Origin: Pseudomonas khavaziana
Lineage (GTDB): Bacteria > Pseudomonadota > Gammaproteobacteria > Pseudomonadales > Pseudomonadaceae
Direction of reading: 5' to 3'
Assembly: GCF_019145205.1 (NCBI RefSeq)
Contig: NZ_JAHSTT010000018.1
Coordinates: 25,305 to 89,304 of the forward strand
Length of the DNA: 64,000 nucleotides
Of the stretch, positions 42,333-51,727 are shown piece by piece. Position numbers and translations under genes: made by a program. Numbering within the stretch: position 1 is the first letter of the stretch; every line of letters starts with the position of its first letter. Below the pieces are notes generated by a model. That model saw only the letters and a program-made list of their open reading frames with translations, searched no databases and was not told the DNA's origin.

Positions 42333-43739
42333 GTGAGCACCAACTTAAATATTTCCTATGCGCAACATCATCTTACCAATCCTGTGCACCGGAACATTGC
42401 AGATATTCTTGATAAAAACCGTCGTGGTGGCGACGGCCTGAAAGATGGAAAACCTACATTGTCCTCCGAGCAGGTAGTCGAGACGTCAATCCGTGCGGGA
42501 GGGCATTCTCAGTCCCTGCCGGCTGGGCAAGACGCAGTTGTCACTTATGATTTTGCCGACACCGCGCAGTCCAACACTGAAGGCCAAGCCATTGGCCAGT
42601 TCTCCGACGGCCAGAAAAATGCCGTCCGTGAGACCCTGGCACATTTCAGCGACGTGGCGAACGTCAAATTCAAAGAGTCCGCGATGACCTCGTCCAACCA
42701 TATGCAGTTCAAAGTTGAGGACAGTCTTTTCGATTGGAAAGATCCGTTTTACGTGTCCTCAAACAATGAAGAAGGGGCGCCTTCGCAGGTGCCCTTACTG
42801 CGCCGTCACGCGCAAGAACTGGAGCAACCCAACAACTACGGCAGTCATGTCGTCGCCAAGGCTGCGGCTTTTAAACTGGGGCTTCCCTCGACGGCCAGCG
42901 TCGCGCCGGGAACCGAATATGCAGAAGATTCCCTGGCTTACTCGCTGCGCAGCCCCAAGTTGGAAGCACGCTCAGGCATGCAGTTTTGGAAGCACTCATT
43001 GGAGAATAAATACTCCAGCGCACCGATGATGGATGATATCGCCACCCTTCAAAAACTCCATGGCCCAAATAATGAAACACGCTCGGGAAATACCACCTAT
43101 GGATTTAATTCGACCGCCGACCGTGATCTATTCAAGTTAAACACGGAGAACGATTTTCCGGTATTTTCCGTATGGGACGCTGGCGGCGAGGATACGCTCG
43201 ATTTCTCCGGTTATAAGGACAATCAGGTCATCAACTTAACGCCGGGAAGTTTTTCCAATGTGGGCGGCGGAGTGGGCAATGTTTCCATTGCACCAGGATC
43301 CATGATTGAAGTTGCTAAGGGTGGGCAGGGCGACGATATTATTATTGGCAATTCAGCAGATAACGAGCTATTTGGTAACGATGGCAACGATACGCTCTAC
43401 GTCGAGGCAAACTCCGGTTATAACCAGTTATGGGGTGGGGCAGGCAAAAATACCTTTGTTATTGGGGCGGGCGATCCATCGGCTGAAACGAATCTCATCG
43501 AATTGCAGGACTTTGTCAGTGGTCGGGACAAGTTGGATGTATCAGCGCTTAAAGCTGCGAGTGGCCGCGACGAGATCAGGGTTGTTTCTGAGTTCTCCGG
43601 TCGCGGCGGCGAAGCGAACATGGAATATTTTCCAGCCGCCAACATTACGTGGCTACGATTTGATATCAACGGCGACAAAGAAATCGATGCGATGATCAGT
43701 GTAAGTGGAAAAATCGAGCTAACCGATATCCAGGCCTGA
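42333..43739 (+). CDS. serralysin-like secreted protein lacking the zinc-binding motif (pseudoprotease)
   Basis: The 468-aa product starts with GTG at 42333. It follows the serralysin plan: an N-terminal catalytic-domain fold (VVTYDFAD; GQKNAVRETLAHFSDVANV), an RTX region (residues about 330-360, GGQGDDIIIGNSADNELFGN and DGNDTL) and the M10 C-terminal domain to the end. Where active enzymes have HEIGHTLGLSH, this reads KAAAFKLGLPS (Lys176 to Phe180 and onward). All three His ligands and the catalytic Glu are absent, and the Met-turn Met is Arg206. The frame is intact. It has no signal peptide; relatives leave by type I secretion through a C-terminal signal. No secretion genes are adjacent. 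Confidence 0.82.
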   Translation: MSTNLNISYAQHHLTNPVHRNIADILDKNRRGGDGLKDGKPTLSSEQVVETSIRAGGHSQSLPAGQDAVVTYDFADTAQSNTEGQAIGQFSDGQKNAVRETLAHFSDVANVKFKESAMTSSNHMQFKVEDSLFDWKDPFYVSSNNEEGAPSQVPLLRRHAQELEQPNNYGSHVVAKAAAFKLGLPSTASVAPGTEYAEDSLAYSLRSPKLEARSGMQFWKHSLENKYSSAPMMDDIATLQKLHGPNNETRSGNTTYGFNSTADRDLFKLNTENDFPVFSVWDAGGEDTLDFSGYKDNQVINLTPGSFSNVGGGVGNVSIAPGSMIEVAKGGQGDDIIIGNSADNELFGNDGNDTLYVEANSGYNQLWGGAGKNTFVIGAGDPSAETNLIELQDFVSGRDKLDVSALKAASGRDEIRVVSEFSGRGGEANMEYFPAANITWLRFDINGDKEIDAMISVSGKIELTDIQA

Positions 43740-43750
43740 CCAGCCAAGCC

Positions 43751-44443
43751 TTAATCCGCCAAGGCAAACGCCACCGCAGCCCGCGCGTGCAGGGCGGTGC
43801 TGTCCAGCAAGGGCAGGTTGCTGTGTTCGGGCTGGATCAGCAGGCAGATTTCCGTACAGCCCAGGATGATCGCCTGGGCACCGCGAGCGGCCAGGCCTTT
43901 GATCACACGCTGATAAGTCTGGCGAGAGGCGTCACGAATGAGCCCCACGCACAACTCTTCATAGATGATTCGATGGACCTCCCTGCGCGCATCCGAATCC
44001 GGCACCAGCACAGTCAGACCCTGGGCGGCGAGGCGGGACTTGAGAAAATCCTGCTCCATCGTAAATGCGGTGCCGAGCAAGCCTACCGTCAAGGTTCCGG
44101 CCTCCACGGCCGCGGCCGCGGTGGCGTCGGCGATATGCAGGAATGGAATCGACACCGCCGCTTCAATACGTGGTGCCACCAAGTGCATGGTGTTGGTACA
44201 CAACACCACGCACTCGGCACCCCCTGCCTGCAAACGGCGCGCGGCGTCTTCGAGGATGAGCGCGGTATCGTCCCAGCGCCCTGCATGCTGGGCCTGCTCC
44301 ACCGGGCCAAAGTCGACGCTGTACATCAGGATCTGCGCAGACCGCAGCGGGCCGAGTCGGTCGCGCACCTGCTGGTTAATAATGCGGTAATACTCGGCGC
44401 TGGACTCCCAGCTCATGCCGCCGATAAGGCCGATGGTGCGCAT
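43751..44443 (-). CDS. aspartate/glutamate racemase family protein
   Basis: The 230-aa enzyme has the family N terminus MRTIGLIGGMSWESSAEYY and both catalytic cysteines: Cys82 in VLCTNTMH and Cys196 in ILGCTEI. It resembles the YgeA/aspartate racemase group, which interconverts L and D amino acids in the cytoplasm. GGAG lies 6 bases before the ATG. It converges with the serralysin-like gene, stops 12 bases apart. Confidence 0.92.
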   Translation of the reverse strand: MRTIGLIGGMSWESSAEYYRIINQQVRDRLGPLRSAQILMYSVDFGPVEQAQHAGRWDDTALILEDAARRLQAGGAECVVLCTNTMHLVAPRIEAAVSIPFLHIADATAAAAVEAGTLTVGLLGTAFTMEQDFLKSRLAAQGLTVLVPDSDARREVHRIIYEELCVGLIRDASRQTYQRVIKGLAARGAQAIILGCTEICLLIQPEHSNLPLLDSTALHARAAVAFALAD

Positions 44444-44701
44444 GCGATTCTCCGGAAAGGGGATGTGGCGTCACCTTACCCATTTTTCGCCGCTCCGCCA
44501 CCGCGTTCCGACAATGAACAGTTACGCACACATGCTCTCGCCTGGGCGCAGCAATGGCGTCGCCTTCTGGCTGAGTACCCTTCGTTCGATACACCTGCCT
44601 TACATTCCCTTTGAGGCATGGGCTGATGTTTAGCCATACGCCAGGCCGCGGCATCTGCCATGATCACGCTTCGCAACCTGGCTCACCCAAGGAAATCCGC
44701 A

Positions 44702-45196
44702 ATGGACGATGTACAGCAACTGGGCGAGATGCTTCGTCACTACGCCGATAGTGAAGCGCATAAAAAACAGCAATTTGACCTGCAGTCGGCGCGTTGGGCG
44801 CAGAAGCTCGGGGAGTTGTTCCAGCAGATTGAACAATGGCTGGAGCCGGTAAAGACTGTGGGTTTGCTGGACGTTCAGCGTGAGGCCTACACTGCCAGCG
44901 GCCCGAGTGTGCCGGTGGAGAGTTCGCCGTTCAAGAGCGAAAAACTCAGCGTGCATATCACCGGCAAAAGCGTTGAGTTCGTGCCGGACGTCATGGGCGC
45001 CGGCGGTTTGATTTCGGTAGCGGTAATGGGGCTCACCGCTGCGCGCCATGGCAGCGTGTCGTTGGTACTGCCGGCCGATAAGAACGATTGGCTGTGGAAG
45101 AAAACCAACGGCCTCAAAGACCCCGACACCTTCGGTTTCGATGCCAACTTCCTGGCCTCGCAGTTGCAGAGCCTGATCCCACGCGAGCGAGCCTGA
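44702..45196 (+). CDS. hypothetical protein, 164 aa
   Basis: Translation starts at 44702, where AAGGAA lies 8 bases upstream; the open frame begins at 44660. The N-terminal half is a charged amphipathic helix rich in Gln/Glu (QLGEMLRHYADSEAHKKQQF, LFQQIEQWLEPV). The second half has beta-strand-like stretches (KLSVHITGKSVEFVPDVMG; GSVSLVLPADKNDWLWKK). No signal peptide or membrane helix. I do not recognise a family. It is divergent from the racemase gene and upstream of a lipoprotein gene. Confidence 0.7.
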   Translation: MDDVQQLGEMLRHYADSEAHKKQQFDLQSARWAQKLGELFQQIEQWLEPVKTVGLLDVQREAYTASGPSVPVESSPFKSEKLSVHITGKSVEFVPDVMGAGGLISVAVMGLTAARHGSVSLVLPADKNDWLWKKTNGLKDPDTFGFDANFLASQLQSLIPRERA

Positions 45197-45321
45197 CCTG
45201 CACGCTTTAATCGCAGGTAAATAACTCATGACTGGCAACGCGTTAAATTAGGTGTATTTGCCAAGCATTGGCTATACCTACAACTCATTCATCACGATGA
45301 TGGTCGCCAGGGAGTTCCACG

Positions 45322-45993
45322 ATGAAGCTAGGGCTAATGATCAGCACGCTATGCGTCGCCTCACTCGGCATGGCCGGTTGCGCGAGCAAGGTGCCGCAAC
45401 CGGACGAGTACTCAGGGTTCCTTTCCAATTACAGCCAGCTCAAGGAGGCCAAGTCGCCGTCAGGGGCCGAGGTGATGCGCTGGGTTGACCCCCAACTGGA
45501 CCTGAGCCGGTACACCTCGGTGTATATCGAACCCACCCAGTTCTACCCCAAGCCCCAAGCCACCACGAAGATTCCGGACAGCACCTTGCGCGGCATCAAC
45601 GACTACTTTAACCAGGCCCTAAAGCGCGAGCTGGCCAAGTCGCTCCCCCTGGCCAATGCTCCCGGCCCCGGCGTGATGGTCGTGCGCGCGGCGATCACCG
45701 CCGTCAGCAGCAAGACCGAGAGCCTCAAACCCTATGAGTTCGTGCCCGTGGCCCTGGTTGCGGCGGCGGTAAGTACCGGTACCGGGATTCGTGACCAGGA
45801 AACAACCCTGGGCACCGAGGCGCAGTTCCTCGATGGCGCCAGCAATAAAGTGGTGGCCCAGGTGGTACGTAAAGGCACCGGCAAGCCATTGGCCAATGAC
45901 TCGCAGGTGATGAAGGCCGACGATGTAAAAAGCGTGATCGATGGCTGGGCCGCGGACCTGCATCAATCCTATCTGCGCCTGAAAAAGCGCTGA
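45322..45993 (+). CDS. DUF3313-type lipoprotein
   Basis: The 223-aa protein has a lipoprotein signal ending in the lipobox GMAGC (Cys20). The mature sequence begins ASKVPQPDEYSGFLSNYSQL and contains VYIEPTQFYP and LRGINDYFNQALKREL, characteristic of DUF3313. An AAAVSTGTGIRDQETTL stretch follows. It is predicted to be anchored to the outer membrane with its domain in the periplasm. GGGAG precedes the ATG by 8 bases. Function is unknown. It converges with the DUF1254 gene across 18 bases. Confidence 0.85.
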   Translation: MKLGLMISTLCVASLGMAGCASKVPQPDEYSGFLSNYSQLKEAKSPSGAEVMRWVDPQLDLSRYTSVYIEPTQFYPKPQATTKIPDSTLRGINDYFNQALKRELAKSLPLANAPGPGVMVVRAAITAVSSKTESLKPYEFVPVALVAAAVSTGTGIRDQETTLGTEAQFLDGASNKVVAQVVRKGTGKPLANDSQVMKADDVKSVIDGWAADLHQSYLRLKKR

Positions 45994-46011
45994 CCCAGCC
46001 GGCCCGTGGTG

Positions 46012-47412
46012 TTACTTCAGCGGTGTCAGCGGGGGCAGCTTCCACTGGCCGTTACCCACCTCGGGCTTGGGCAGGTAGATGCGCAAGATCGCATAGAACG
46101 GGCCGGGCGGGGCCGGCAACCAATTGCTCTGTTCCGCCTTCGGTGGCTCGTGGTGTTGTAAAGCCAGGGTCAGGCCACCGTCGGCGTCACGCTTGAGAGC
46201 CGGTAGCATCCGCGAGTTGATCAGGTAGCGCTTCTTGTGGTTGGGCACCAGCAGTTTGGTCTTGCCGTCATACATCGTCAGCGACCAGAACGCATCGGCC
46301 GGTGGCAACTGATCCTTGGCGAAGTGCAGGGTATAGCTGTGGCGCGCGCCATTGGCTGGCTTGCCTTCGCTGTCGAGGAGGTAGGTCAGGTAAGCGGCTT
46401 CATCGCTGGAATTGCCGAACATGCCCATTTCGGCGCCGGCGTAGCGGTACAGGTAGTTGTTCTGCAGGCGGTCGCGACTGCCGTACAAGTCACCGCGCGG
46501 CACCTGGTGGGTGTCGATCTTGTCTTTCTTGAATGCTGCAAACTCAGCCCGGGCATCGGCAATGCCTTCTTCCAGGGCTTTGCGCTGCTCCTTGCTCAAC
46601 TGGTTGACCTTGAATGGCGCGCCCGGGGCGATACCTATCCTGGCAAAGCGCGCCAGCAGGTCTTTTTCGCTGTCCTGGGGGGCGGCGAAGGACAGCATGA
46701 AGTTCAGGTAGCGAAACAGCTGCGGGCCTTCGGTCATGGTCGCCATCGGCTTGGGCCAGTCGATCTTCGCCGCCTTGGCTGGGGCGGGCTGCTTCACATA
46801 GCTGCTCAGGGACTGGACTGTGTAGCCGCTCTGGATCTGTTTGACCTTGCCCACATCCTTGTCGCCAAACAACTGCGTGCGGTACAGGGCGTAGGCGATG
46901 TTGCCCTCGCTGTAGACCACGCGGTCGATGTCCACCGGTTGCTGACCTTTCCAGTCCGGGCCGGCGACCATGTAGTGGCCGCCGTTATTGCCGGTGCTGC
47001 GGGTGCCTAGATAGGCTGTGTTCTGGGTATAGAGGTCGACCAATTGAACCGAGTAGTAACGATCGTCTTCGATCTTGGGCAGGCTCAGCACCAATGGCTC
47101 TCTGCGCAAGTCCATCCATACGAAAGAGTAGGGCGTGTCGACGTTTGGGGTGGCGACTGCCGTGTCCTTGGGTGTGCTCAACTGGGCGGCGTGGCCGATA
47201 TGGTTGAACGGCGCCTTGAAGTTGGCACCGCCTTTATCAACGGCCTGGGTGTAGAGCGTCTTGTACATCTGCACCACCGGGAAGCCGTACAGGTAGGCCT
47301 CCTTGGCGATGGCACGGGCTTCACTGGGACTGGCGGTAAAGTCGGCCCAGGCGCCGGTACTGATGACAATCGAGAGGCTCGCCAACAGCAGGCGCGTCGG
47401 TTTTCCAATCAT
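46012..47412 (-). CDS. DUF1254/DUF1214 exported protein
   Basis: The 466-aa protein starts at 47412 with a signal peptide (MIGKPTRLLLASLSIVISTGAWA). An N-terminal DUF1254 domain follows (EARAIAKEAYLYGFPVVQMYK; DTPYSFVWMDLRREPLVLSL), then a C-terminal DUF1214 domain (LPPADAFWSLTMYDG; RYLINSRM). These periplasmic proteins are widespread and of unknown function. AAGGA lies about 10 bases before the ATG; the open frame extends to 47457 without a signal. Confidence 0.9.
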   Translation of the reverse strand: MIGKPTRLLLASLSIVISTGAWADFTASPSEARAIAKEAYLYGFPVVQMYKTLYTQAVDKGGANFKAPFNHIGHAAQLSTPKDTAVATPNVDTPYSFVWMDLRREPLVLSLPKIEDDRYYSVQLVDLYTQNTAYLGTRSTGNNGGHYMVAGPDWKGQQPVDIDRVVYSEGNIAYALYRTQLFGDKDVGKVKQIQSGYTVQSLSSYVKQPAPAKAAKIDWPKPMATMTEGPQLFRYLNFMLSFAAPQDSEKDLLARFARIGIAPGAPFKVNQLSKEQRKALEEGIADARAEFAAFKKDKIDTHQVPRGDLYGSRDRLQNNYLYRYAGAEMGMFGNSSDEAAYLTYLLDSEGKPANGARHSYTLHFAKDQLPPADAFWSLTMYDGKTKLLVPNHKKRYLINSRMLPALKRDADGGLTLALQHHEPPKAEQSNWLPAPPGPFYAILRIYLPKPEVGNGQWKLPPLTPLK

Positions 47413-47564
47413 GTTGTAGCGTCCTTCCAGAGTGCTTTTAAGGGGGCGTGGGGGCAAGGCGCTGAGTTTCCAGTTTTATTGGCCGCACGTCACGTTAATC
47501 CCTGCGACGCTTTTCAGCCTCGTCGGGCGCTTACTCACAGAAGGTCGGGGCTTTAAGGAAGAAA

Positions 47565-47930
47565 TCAGGCCCCGGGCAGCATGGATTTGACCTTGTCACG
47601 CAATTGATCAATCGAAAACGGCTTGCCGATGACCTGCATCCCGGCCGGCACGTCGATGTTTTCGGCATAGCCGCTGGCAAACAGGATGGGCAGGGCTGGG
47701 CGCAATTTGCGGACTTTGTTCGCCAGTTCCTTGCCGTCCATATCCGGAAGGCCAACATCGGTCATCATCAGGTCGATCACCTGCCCGGTGTTTTGTACGG
47801 CTGTAAGCGCCTCAGCAGCGTCAGCCGCCTCAACCACCTTGAACTCCAATTCTTCCAGCACATCGACGATCAGCATGCGCACGATGGCGTCGTCTTCGAC
47901 TACGAGGATGGTGGAGGCGGGTGCGGACAT
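47565..47930 (-). CDS. single-domain response regulator
   Basis: The 121-aa protein is a lone receiver domain: acidic pocket VVEDD (residues 10-14), phosphoacceptor Asp58 in MMTDVGLPDMDG, the Ser/Tyr switch region FASGYAE, and the Lys in GKPFS. There is no output domain. It is divergent from the hybrid kinase at 48215 and, by sequence style, resembles the receiver attached to the KaiC-linked kinase. It is a likely shuttle or sink for phosphoryl groups from nearby kinases. Confidence 0.93.
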   Translation of the reverse strand: MSAPASTILVVEDDAIVRMLIVDVLEELEFKVVEAADAAEALTAVQNTGQVIDLMMTDVGLPDMDGKELANKVRKLRPALPILFASGYAENIDVPAGMQVIGKPFSIDQLRDKVKSMLPGA

Positions 47931-48214
47931 GGTGGATATTCCTGAAAAGTGAGAGCGTAGGGCTTAAAGGCGACTTGATTGTGAGTGACGGCAATGCCAG
48001 CAAGTTCCGCAGCAATTGATGGCATTGTGAACGCTGGACGAGCGAATGTCCCGCCAGCTAGTCCTTAAGGCGTCAATTGGATAAGAACCGTGCGGTTGGC
48101 GTTCTTTTTACCCGTCGCCGATGTTTCTTGCCGTCGTACCTCGTAGAAAAATAGCGTTCAGGCGCCACTTTGGGGCAAACTCCCGGTTTTTCCGTATTTG
48201 GCCAAGGCATGCCC

Positions 48215-51200
48215 ATGACTCCCGCGTCGTCCGTCGATGAAAAGAGCTTCCGTACCCTGTTGAGCCGAAACGTGGCCTTGCCCTTGGGCGTGGGCGTGCT
48301 CAGCGCGGTGTTTTTCGTCTGCCTGATTACCTATTTGCTCTCGGTGATCCAGTGGGTGGAGCACACCGACCGAGTCATCAATAACCTCAATGAGTCGTCC
48401 AAGCTGACGGTGGACCTGGAAACCGGCATGCGCGGTTTCCTGATTACCGGCGACGAGCATTTCCTCGACCCCTACGAGGTTGCCAAGCCGCGGATCATTG
48501 CCGATCTGCGCAATTTGCAAGGCTTGGTGGCGGACAATCCCCAGCAGGTCGACCGCCTCAAGCGTCTGGAAGCGTTGCAGGACGAATGGAACAAGTACGC
48601 CCAGTCGATGATTGATATGCAGCGCCAGAACGGCGACTACCGCGATGCGGTCAAGGCGGGCCGTGGCAAGCGCCTGACGGACGAGATCCGCAAGGAGTAC
48701 GACGATGCGGTGGCGATGGAGCAGCAATTCCGTATCACCCGTAACGAAGAAGTCACTCGCACGACAGTGATCAGCGTCACCCTGTACCTGGTATTCGTAC
48801 TGGGGCTGAGCGGCTTTCTTGCGTACATCGGTAGAAAAAATTTACTTTCCCTTTCAGAAAGTTACAGCGCAAACCTCGCGTCCCAACAGAAGATTGCGCG
48901 ACGCCTCGAGCGCCAAGCCTGGCTGCGCAATGGGCAGACCGAGCTGGCCGAACAAGTATTGGGCCAACTGACCCTGAACATGCTGGGGCGCAATATCCTG
49001 CAGTTCTTCGCCCAATACATGGGCTCGGCCGTCGCGGCGCTGTACGTGCGCGAAGAGCACGGCGGCCTCAAGCGCGTGGCCACCTATGGCTTCTCCCGCG
49101 AGCAGGAACGACAGGAGCAGTCGATCTACAGCGACGAGGGCATCGTGGGCCAGGCTGCCCAGCTGGATCGCCTGATTCGCCTGGACGATGTGCCAGTGGA
49201 TTATTTCAAGGTCAGCTCCGGCCTGGGCGAAGGCGCTGCCCGCAGCGTGCTGGTGATGCCCACCAGCGATGAGGATCGCGTCAATGGTGTGGTCGAGCTG
49301 GGTTTCCTGCGTGCGCTGGATGAGCGTGATGTCGAACTGCTGGAGCTGATCGCCGGCAACATCGGTACTTCCATCGAAGCCGCCCGTTATCGTCAGCGCT
49401 TGCAGGAAGTGCTGGCCGAGACCCAGCAGCTCAACGAAGAGCTGCAGGTGCAGCAGGAAGAACTCAAGACCGCCAACGAAGAGCTGGAAGAACAGTCGCG
49501 TATCCTCAAGGAGTCCCAGGCCCACCTGGAGACCCAGCAGGCCGAACTGGAGCAGACCAACGAGCAGTTGGCCGAACAGACCCAGACCCTGGCCGAGCAG
49601 CGCGACGCCATGGACCGCAAGAACGTCGAGCTGAACCAGGCCCAGCTCGAGCTGGAAGACCGCGCCGATGAGCTGCAGCGTTCCAGTAAATACAAATCCG
49701 AATTCCTCGCCAACATGTCCCACGAGCTGCGGACACCGCTCAACAGCTCGTTGATCCTGGCCAAGCTGCTGGCGGAGAACCCCCAGGAAAACCTCAGCGC
49801 CGAGCAGGTCAAGTTTGCCGAGTCGATCTACTCGGCCGGCAATGACTTGCTCAACCTGATCAACGACATCCTGGACATTTCCAAGGTCGAGGCCGGCAAG
49901 CTGGAAGTGCGCCCGGAGAACTCCAGCGTGGTGCGTCTGGTGGACGGCCTGCGCGGCATGTTCGAGCCGCTGGCGGCGGATCGCAAGCTGGGTTTCCAGG
50001 TGGATGTGCAGGAAGGCTCGCCGACCCTGCTGTTTACCGATCGCCAGCGCCTGGAGCAGATCCTCAAGAACCTGTTGTCCAATGCGATCAAGTTCACCGA
50101 ACAGGGCGAGGTCAGCCTGACGGTGTCCCGTGCGCCAGGGGAGGGCATTGCCTTTACCGTGCGCGACTCCGGTATCGGCATTGCCCCGGACCAGCAGGAA
50201 AGCATCTTCGAAGCCTTCCGCCAGGCCGATGGCACCACCAATCGCCGCTATGGCGGCACCGGCCTGGGCCTGTCGATTTCCCGCGACCTGGCCACCTTGC
50301 TGGGCGGCTACATCAGCGTGACCAGTGAGCCGGGCAAAGGCAGCATCTTTACCCTGGTACTACCTGAGCAGTACGTGGAACGTGAAGAGGATGCTGCGCC
50401 TGTGGAGCAACCACGCCAAGCCGCGGTCGTGCCTGCCCCCGCGCCAGTGCGGGTTGCCCCACTGCCGATGGCCGACACCCAGCAGATTCCACGCTTTGCC
50501 GATGACCGCGAAAAGGCTCCGTTCAGCACCCGGTGCATCCTGGTGGTGGAAGATGAGCCGAACTTTGCGCGCATCCTGTTCGACCTGGCCCATGAACTGG
50601 GCTACCACTGCTTGGTCGCCCACGGTGCCGACGAAGGCTATAGCCTCGCCGAGGAATACATCCCCGACGCGATCCTGCTGGACATGCGCCTGCCGGACCA
50701 CTCCGGGCTGACGGTGCTGCAGCGTCTCAAGGAACACGCCAATACCCGCCACATCCCCGTGCACGTGATTTCCGTGGAAGATCGCGTCGAAGCCGCCATG
50801 CACATGGGCGCCATCGGTTATGCGGTCAAGCCCACCACCCGCGAAGAGCTCAAGGATGTGTTCGCACGCCTGGAGGCCAAGCTGACCCAGAAGGTCAAGC
50901 GCGTACTGCTGGTGGAAGACGATGACCTGCAACGCGACAGCATTGCCCGCTTGATCGGCGACGATGACATCGAGATCACTGCCGTCGGCTTCGCCCAGGA
51001 AGCTCTCGACCTGCTGCGCAACAATATCTACGACTGTATGATCATCGACCTCAAGCTGCCAGACATGCTCGGCAACGAGCTGCTCAAGCGCATGGCCACC
51101 GAGGACATTTGCTCGTTCCCACCGGTAATCGTCTACACCGGGCGCAACCTGACCCGCGATGAAGAGGCCGAACTGCGCAAGTATTCGCGATCGATCATCA

Positions 51201-51712
51201 TCAAGGGCGCCCGCTCCCCTGAGCGCTTGCTGGACGAAGTGACACTCTTTCTGCACAAAGTCGAATCGCAGCTGTCCCATGACCGCCAGAAGATGCTCAA
51301 GACTGCCCGCAGTCGCGACAAGGTCTTCGAAGGGCGCAAAATCCTGCTGGTCGACGACGATGTACGCAATATCTTCGCCCTGACCAGCGCCCTGGAGCAC
51401 AAAGGCGCCGTGGTGGTGATCGGGCGAAACGGCCGCGAAGCCATCGACAAGCTCAATGAAGTCGAGGATATCGACCTGGTGCTGATGGACGTGATGATGC
51501 CGGAGATGGACGGTTACGAGGCCACCGCCTTGATCCGCCAGGACCCGCGCTGGAAAAAACTGCCGATCATTGCAGTAACGGCCAAGGCCATGAAGGACGA
51601 TCAGGAACGCTGCCTGGCAGCAGGCTCCAATGACTACCTGGCCAAACCGATCGATCTGGACCGTCTGTTCTCACTGATTCGCGTATGGCTACCGAAGATG
51701 GAACGTATTTAA
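48215..51712 (+). CDS. CHASE3-GAF hybrid histidine kinase with three receivers
   Basis: The protein of about 1165 aa has a TM helix (VALPLGVGVLSAVFFVCLIT), a periplasmic CHASE3 domain (residues about 45-180, DLETGMRGFLITGDEHFL), a second TM helix, and a GAF domain (about 250-385). A 100-residue Gln/Glu-rich coiled coil (about 395-495), the kinase core with His503 (MSHELRTPLN) and an ATPase domain follow. Receivers start near 773 (Asp823), 895 and 1041. The ATG at 48215 was chosen for AAGG 7 bases upstream; 48209 and 48170 are alternatives. It heads an operon with CheR, CheB and two further regulators. Confidence 0.9.
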   Translation: MTPASSVDEKSFRTLLSRNVALPLGVGVLSAVFFVCLITYLLSVIQWVEHTDRVINNLNESSKLTVDLETGMRGFLITGDEHFLDPYEVAKPRIIADLRNLQGLVADNPQQVDRLKRLEALQDEWNKYAQSMIDMQRQNGDYRDAVKAGRGKRLTDEIRKEYDDAVAMEQQFRITRNEEVTRTTVISVTLYLVFVLGLSGFLAYIGRKNLLSLSESYSANLASQQKIARRLERQAWLRNGQTELAEQVLGQLTLNMLGRNILQFFAQYMGSAVAALYVREEHGGLKRVATYGFSREQERQEQSIYSDEGIVGQAAQLDRLIRLDDVPVDYFKVSSGLGEGAARSVLVMPTSDEDRVNGVVELGFLRALDERDVELLELIAGNIGTSIEAARYRQRLQEVLAETQQLNEELQVQQEELKTANEELEEQSRILKESQAHLETQQAELEQTNEQLAEQTQTLAEQRDAMDRKNVELNQAQLELEDRADELQRSSKYKSEFLANMSHELRTPLNSSLILAKLLAENPQENLSAEQVKFAESIYSAGNDLLNLINDILDISKVEAGKLEVRPENSSVVRLVDGLRGMFEPLAADRKLGFQVDVQEGSPTLLFTDRQRLEQILKNLLSNAIKFTEQGEVSLTVSRAPGEGIAFTVRDSGIGIAPDQQESIFEAFRQADGTTNRRYGGTGLGLSISRDLATLLGGYISVTSEPGKGSIFTLVLPEQYVEREEDAAPVEQPRQAAVVPAPAPVRVAPLPMADTQQIPRFADDREKAPFSTRCILVVEDEPNFARILFDLAHELGYHCLVAHGADEGYSLAEEYIPDAILLDMRLPDHSGLTVLQRLKEHANTRHIPVHVISVEDRVEAAMHMGAIGYAVKPTTREELKDVFARLEAKLTQKVKRVLLVEDDDLQRDSIARLIGDDDIEITAVGFAQEALDLLRNNIYDCMIIDLKLPDMLGNELLKRMATEDICSFPPVIVYTGRNLTRDEEAELRKYSRSIIIKGARSPERLLDEVTLFLHKVESQLSHDRQKMLKTARSRDKVFEGRKILLVDDDVRNIFALTSALEHKGAVVVIGRNGREAIDKLNEVEDIDLVLMDVMMPEMDGYEATALIRQDPRWKKLPIIAVTAKAMKDDQERCLAAGSNDYLAKPIDLDRLFSLIRVWLPKMERI

Positions 51713-51727
51713 GTGGAGCAGTGTTAT

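Noticed and set aside
42333..43739. Calling the gene an active serralysin or AprA protease
   Set aside because: No HExxH motif is present anywhere in the protein, so an active zinc protease is not supported.
50360..51400. 346-aa open frame on the minus strand
   Set aside because: It is antisense to the receiver domains of the hybrid kinase; no motifs.
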